Assembly: GCA_026394055.1 (NCBI GenBank)
Contig: JAPKYZ010000086.1
Coordinates: forward strand, 1-63,803
Reading direction: 5' to 3'
DNA length: 63,803 nucleotides
Source of the DNA: Acidobacteriota bacterium
Lineage (GTDB): Bacteria > Acidobacteriota > Terriglobia > Bryobacterales > Bryobacteraceae
The first letter of the stretch is position 1. Every line of letters starts with the position of its first letter. The translations under genes were made by a program, and so were the position numbers. The notes below the pieces were generated by a model, which saw nothing but the letters and a program-made list of their open reading frames with translations, was not told the DNA's origin and did no database searches. Positions 60,151-63,803 of this stretch are shown in pieces.

Positions 60151-60204
60151 GTTGGGGTAAACCTTTAGTGTAAAGGTTGTGCCCCGCCCAACGGCAGCCG
60201 GGGC

Positions 60205-60777
60205 TCAATCGATGCGCATCGTCAGCGTTCCGCTGCTCATGCCGTGGACCACGGCAACGGCGGGCGGGCGGACCACGGGCGGGGGAGCGGGCCAGTGCTG
60301 GACCGGCATCCGTTGCAGTGCTTGCTTCAAGTCCGATTCCGCGGGCGGCAAACTGGGACCCGCCGGGCGGCGCAGGCCTTTGGGACCCGCCCCCTCCAGC
60401 AAAGCAGCCAGACTGGGCTTGCTGCCCGGCTTCATCATCTCCCGGTCGCCGATCAGAATGCGGCGCCCATCCAGCAGCTTGATGTCCATGGCATCGCGCC
60501 CCTTGGCGCCTTTGCGGAGCTCGGCGACATCTTCGGCCTTGAACTCGCCCTCGAGCATCGCCAGCATCTGGGCCTCTTCGCCCTTCATGGTGATCGCCAC
60601 TTGCACGCGCTCCACGCGATCCAGCACCTTCCAGGAAGCCGCGCTCTTGATGCCGGCCTCTCGTGCCAACCCTTGGAGCGCGCCCCGGACCTGACGCACA
60701 TTCAGGCTCGCAAGAAACGTCGCGTCGGGTGGCGCAAAGCTGAAGTCCTGAGCAAGCAACACCAGTGCGTACAACAT
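60205..60777 (-). CDS. Small exported protein of unknown function
   Basis: A 190-residue protein with a very short hydrophobic N terminus (MLYALVLLAQ) that may be a signal peptide, a mixed alpha/beta middle (FLASLNVRQVRGALQGLAREAG, VQVAITMKGEEAQMLAMLEGEF) and a long Pro/Ala-rich C-terminal tail. I do not recognise a family. It is encoded upstream of leuS on the same strand, 54 bp ahead, and 56 bp from the divergent oxidoreductase gene. No catalytic motif is visible. Confidence 0.55.
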   Translation of the reverse strand: MLYALVLLAQDFSFAPPDATFLASLNVRQVRGALQGLAREAGIKSAASWKVLDRVERVQVAITMKGEEAQMLAMLEGEFKAEDVAELRKGAKGRDAMDIKLLDGRRILIGDREMMKPGSKPSLAALLEGAGPKGLRRPAGPSLPPAESDLKQALQRMPVQHWPAPPPVVRPPAVAVVHGMSSGTLTMRID

Positions 60778-60833
60778 AGCTTCAGCGTGGACTGCTTCAG
60801 CGTCCTGAGCAATCCGGCGAATACACTAGTTCT

Positions 60834-62906
60834 ATGGCCATCGACACTGCCCGCCAAACTAAGCATTCCGTCTGCGCGCTCGATTGTCCCGATACCTGCT
60901 CGCTGCTGATTGATGTCGATTCGTCAGGCAATGGCTCCCGGTTGCGCGGCAATCCGGATCATGCGGTAACCCAGGGCTTTCTGTGCGGCAAAGTGGCGCA
61001 GTATCTGGAGCGCAACTATCATGCGGATCGTTTGATGCATCCCTTGAAGCGCACCGGCCCCAAGGGCACGGGCCAGTTCGCGCGGATCAGTTGGGATGAG
61101 GCGCTCGACACCGTGGCGACGCAGCTGCAACACGTGTCAGATACCTATGGGCCGGAGGCGATTCTGCCTTACAGCTATGCGGGCACCATGGGCCGCATCC
61201 AGGCCAATGGCATGGACCGGCGATTCTTCCATCGGCTGGGGGCGTCGCGCCTGGATCGGACCATCTGCTCTTCCGCCGGCGGCGCGGGCCTGATGGCGGC
61301 GGTCGGCAACCGCTACGGCACCGAGCCCGAGCAGTTTGCTGAATCAAAGTTGATCCTGGCCTGGGGCGCCAATATCCACGGCACCAACGTGCACCTGTGG
61401 CCCTTTATTGTTGAGGCTCGCCGCCGGGGGGCCAAGCTTTACACGATTGACCCCGTGCTCACCCGCACCGGCGCGCTGGCGGACCGCCACTTCTACATCA
61501 ACCCCGGCACCGACCTGGCGCTTGCCTTGGGCATGATGCACGTCATCCTGGGCGACGGCCTGCATGACCAGAGCTATGTCGATCAACACACCACCGGCCT
61601 GGCGGATCTAAAGGCTCACGTCGCCGGCTACACACCCGAACATGTTTCGCAGCAGACCGGCATCGCGGCGGAGGATGTCATCTTCCTGGCGCGCGAGTAT
61701 GCCACGACGCGCCCGGCGGTGATTCGCGTGAACTACGGCGTCCAGCGCAGTGAGCGTGGCGGCCGTGCCGTGCAGGCCATTGCCTCGCTGCCCGCGCTCA
61801 TCGGATCTTGGCGCGAAGTGGGGGGCGGTTTGCAATTGTCTACCTCTCAAGCCTTCCGCCTGAATAGCGATGCGCTCGAACGGCCGGACCTGCAGCAGCG
61901 CTCGCCGCTGGGCCGCACGGCCCGGATCGTCAACATGTCGCGGCTGGGGCACGCGCTCACTGAGCTGGATTCGCCCGGCGTGCACGCCATGGTGGTCTAT
62001 GCCTCCAACCCGGCCGGGGTCGCGCCCAACCAGAATGTCGTGCGCCGTGGCCTGAAGCGCGAGGATCTGTTCACCGTGGTGCTGGATCATTTCCTCACCG
62101 ACACGGCGGACTTTGCCGACATCGTGCTGCCCACCACGACGTTCCTGGAGCACAGCGACCTTTATCTCGCCTACGGCCACTACCATCTGCAAATGGCCCG
62201 TCCGGCGCTGGCCGCACCGGGTGAATGCAAACCGAACACCGAGATCTTCCGGCTGATCGCGCAGCGCATGGGTATCACCGATCCGGAACTGGCGGCCTCC
62301 GATGACGAACTGATGCGCGCGGCGCTTGATTCGGACCATCCCTTCATCGCGGGCATCACGCTCGAACGGCTGGAGGAAGAACATTCGATCCGCCTGAACG
62401 TTTCGCCCGCCGGGCAGCCTTTCAAGCCCTTCGCCGAAGGCTTCCCCACCGAAAGCGGCAAGCTCCATTTTGATGTCGCCAACTGGCACTACACGCCGCC
62501 CATCGAATCGCGGCACGGCACCGCCCGGCAGCAGGAAGCGGCCGCCTATCCGCTGGAGATGGTGTCGTCTAAGAACGACAACAGCATGAACACCACCTTC
62601 GGCCATCGCCCCAGTGTCGACCGCGAAACCTCCGTCGCCAAGATCCACCCGGAAGACGCAACGCCGCGCGGGATCGCCACCGGTGATCGCGTGCGCGTCT
62701 ACAACGGCCGCGGCAGCGTGCTGCTCCGCGCCGAAATCACGCCCGGCCTGCGCCAGGGCGTCGTGCGTGTCCCGTCCGTGCGCTGGAGCAAGCTGGCCGA
62801 AGACGGGCAGACCATCAACGCCCTCACGTCCGAACGCCTCACCGATATCGGCAACGGCGCCACCTTCTACAACTGCCTGGTGGAAGTGGAGCGTTGCGGC
62901 GACTAA
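60834..62906 (+). CDS. Molybdopterin-dependent oxidoreductase
   Basis: A 690-residue enzyme of the DMSO-reductase superfamily. An N-terminal [4Fe-4S] site is formed by CALDCPDTC and the later GFLCGK; the molybdopterin domains follow (AGTMGRIQANGMDRRFFHRLG, ILAWGANIHGTN, DPVLTRTGALADRHFYINPG) and a C-terminal beta-barrel dinucleotide-binding domain is present (MVSSKNDNSMNTTFGHRPSVD). There is no Tat signal, so it is cytoplasmic. It resembles soluble formate-dehydrogenase/nitrate-reductase-like orphans of unknown substrate. It is monocistronic. Confidence 0.88.
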   Translation: MAIDTARQTKHSVCALDCPDTCSLLIDVDSSGNGSRLRGNPDHAVTQGFLCGKVAQYLERNYHADRLMHPLKRTGPKGTGQFARISWDEALDTVATQLQHVSDTYGPEAILPYSYAGTMGRIQANGMDRRFFHRLGASRLDRTICSSAGGAGLMAAVGNRYGTEPEQFAESKLILAWGANIHGTNVHLWPFIVEARRRGAKLYTIDPVLTRTGALADRHFYINPGTDLALALGMMHVILGDGLHDQSYVDQHTTGLADLKAHVAGYTPEHVSQQTGIAAEDVIFLAREYATTRPAVIRVNYGVQRSERGGRAVQAIASLPALIGSWREVGGGLQLSTSQAFRLNSDALERPDLQQRSPLGRTARIVNMSRLGHALTELDSPGVHAMVVYASNPAGVAPNQNVVRRGLKREDLFTVVLDHFLTDTADFADIVLPTTTFLEHSDLYLAYGHYHLQMARPALAAPGECKPNTEIFRLIAQRMGITDPELAASDDELMRAALDSDHPFIAGITLERLEEEHSIRLNVSPAGQPFKPFAEGFPTESGKLHFDVANWHYTPPIESRHGTARQQEAAAYPLEMVSSKNDNSMNTTFGHRPSVDRETSVAKIHPEDATPRGIATGDRVRVYNGRGSVLLRAEITPGLRQGVVRVPSVRWSKLAEDGQTINALTSERLTDIGNGATFYNCLVEVERCGD

Positions 62907-62975
62907 ATGAAGCGCCGCCAAAGTCAGCAAACCGCATGCTTACGCACGGCGGCTCGGAATCGGTGGCCCGCGATG

Positions 62976-63013
62976 ACGGCTCGTGACAGAGCCGTGACCG
63001 TAAGGGAGCGGTC
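62976..63013. repeat. Two adjoining hairpins before the lipoprotein gene
   Basis: ACGGCTC-GTGACA-GAGCCGT (62976-62995) is a perfect 7-bp stem, followed without gap by GACCG-N8-CGGTC (62996-63013). The phrase GACAGAGCCGTGACCGTAAG looks like a repeat I associate with Solibacter-type genomes, but its copy number is not known from this window. Confidence 0.4.
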
Positions 63014-63044
63014 ATCAATGCCAATGGCGCGAGGGAGAGTAACG

Positions 63045-63557
63045 ATGATTCGAATCCTAATGCTGGTGCTCGCCTTGACGGCGGGCGTCGCGTGCAAGAA
63101 GAAGACCGGACCCGCCACCATTGAAGGCCCCGGCGAGATGCTGATGTTCCTCCGCGCGCCGGACCCCAAGGCCGCACCGCAGTTCATCAAAGGCTTCCAC
63201 GCGCCGGAGCAGAACGCCTGGCGCTGGACCGCCGGAACGTTCGCCGTCAAGCTGCGGCCGCCTTTTGGGGCTTCGGAGAAAGGCGCGCGCCTGCGCGTCA
63301 ACTTCACCGTGCCGGAGCCGGTGATCGCCAAACTGGGCGCGGTGACGCTCTCCGCCATGATCGGGCAAATGAAGCTGGACCCGGAGACATTCTCGAAAGC
63401 AGGCCCCGCCACCTATGCCCGCGACGTTCCGGGCGGGGCATTGTTGGGCGAAAGCGCGACGGTGGAGTTCTCGCTCGACAAATTTCTCCCCGCCGGCGCG
63501 GTCGACCAGCGGGAGCTAGGCATCGTCGTCGCAGGCGTAGGCTTCGAGAAGAAGTAG
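63045..63557 (+). CDS. Lipoprotein of unknown function
   Basis: A 170-residue protein with a lipoprotein signal (MIRILMLVLALTAGVAC, lipobox LTAGVAC), so it should be anchored in a membrane through Cys17. The mature part is beta-rich (MLMFLRAPDPKAA, RLRVNFTVPEPVIAKLG, TYARDVPGGALLGESATVEF) with no recognised family. A GGGAGAG ribosome-binding site lies 5 nt before the ATG at 63045, which is preferred over the open frame from 62907. Confidence 0.75.
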   Translation: MIRILMLVLALTAGVACKKKTGPATIEGPGEMLMFLRAPDPKAAPQFIKGFHAPEQNAWRWTAGTFAVKLRPPFGASEKGARLRVNFTVPEPVIAKLGAVTLSAMIGQMKLDPETFSKAGPATYARDVPGGALLGESATVEFSLDKFLPAGAVDQRELGIVVAGVGFEKK

Positions 63558-63689
63558 CGCCTCAGACCGAGCCCCGACCCGCAGGAGGGGCCTGCTGACG
63601 TTCCCACTAGCGCCCGGCCATCGCTAGCCAGGGTCTGATGGAGAGCCCGCTTACAAGTAGCGGCAGCCTGCGGACGTGGTGTGTCCAAA
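63558..63689. other. Intergenic region with no recognised feature
   Basis: About 130 bp between the lipoprotein gene and the IS-like repeats. I see no gene, tRNA or clear terminator here. Confidence 0.5.
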
Positions 63690-63732
63690 CGGAGACATAG
63701 GTAACACATTAGACCGGAGACATCGGTAACAC
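63690..63732. mobile_element. Probable IS-element end with two direct repeats
   Basis: CGGAGACATAGGTAACAC (63690-63707) and CGGAGACATCGGTAACAC (63715-63732) agree at 17 of 18 positions with a 25-bp period, just inside a GTGTCC. Repeats of this form resemble terminal transposase-binding sites of IS481- or IS21-type elements. The transposase would lie beyond the right edge of the window. Confidence 0.5.
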
Positions 63733-63803
63733 TTTTCAGGAGAGCCGCCGGGGGTCTGGGGTGATTATAGGGGAGCCGGGGGCTGGGCGGGGAGCAGGCC
63801 GAG

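Noticed and set aside
61608..62930. 440-residue minus-strand open frame
   Set aside because: Antisense shadow of the molybdopterin oxidoreductase; His/Gly/Arg-rich composition typical of GC-rich reverse frames.
1..63803. CRISPR array
   Set aside because: No regularly spaced repeats of array type were seen; the only repeats are palindromes, one tandem pair, the mfd duplication and the IS-like end.

Overview
The window is high-GC and gene-dense, with almost every gap under 300 bp. The gene set points to an acidobacterium, most likely of the Bryobacterales/Solibacter group. The evidence is a duplicated MacB/FtsX-type permease of the kind named ADOP in Acidobacteria, an ECF sigma factor beside a TPR-bearing Ser/Thr kinase, a PEP-CTERM protein, a PadR-headed ABC cluster, a CHASE2 histidine kinase with an NtrC-type regulator, a PQQ/cytochrome c quinoprotein and many small secreted proteins. 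The taxonomic placement is inference from gene content; no marker RNA other than one tRNA-Gly is present.

Layout. (1) 16-9765, minus strand: a chemosensory operon read as PP2C-type response regulator, fused HATPase-STAS protein, CheA with two CheW domains and a receiver, MCP, CheW, MCP, CheY-like receiver. It joins a Che array to an Rsb-like partner-switching output. (2) 9976-20034: secreted quinoprotein, Nfo, YceI, PilZ, RidA, RarA, SpoU methyltransferase, YdcF, Dabb protein and PEP-CTERM protein, with clear terminators and a REP-like element. (3) 20182-23407: small membrane protein, tRNA-Gly(TCC), DinB, DnaC-like ATPase, exported FAH-family protein. (4) 23470-33797: lipopolysaccharide-core genes (two GT9 heptosyltransferase-type enzymes, HldE-type adenylyltransferase, a degenerate nucleotidyltransferase), PhyH oxygenase, mfd, then a VapBC-like module followed by a second copy of the mfd 3' end, then an O-antigen ligase and its partner. 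(5) 33887-38726: FecR-like protein, lysozyme-like protein with a long leader, PadR/ABC exporter cluster. (6) 46475-38719, minus: a tightly coupled six-gene operon (CBM9-like protein, two phosphohexomutases, M24 peptidase, CHASE2 kinase, NtrC-type regulator). (7) 54224-47416, minus: ECF sigma, Ser/Thr kinase, an unknown protein, DyP peroxidase and a Gfo/Idh/MocA protein; the divergent ADOP permease has an ECF-type promoter. (8) 56860-63803: a HEPN-like two-gene module directly behind leuS, a molybdopterin oxidoreductase, a lipoprotein, and what looks like an IS end at the right edge.

The most unusual points are the mfd 3'-end duplication flanking VapBC and forming the tail of the O-antigen ligase gene, the chemosensory/partner-switch operon with a fused kinase-substrate protein and an internal start, the PadR palindrome centred on its own start codon in an apparently leaderless gene, the ECF/kinase/DyP operon, and the HEPN pair behind leuS. 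Divergent neighbours are often packed to within 20 bp or even overlap at their starts.
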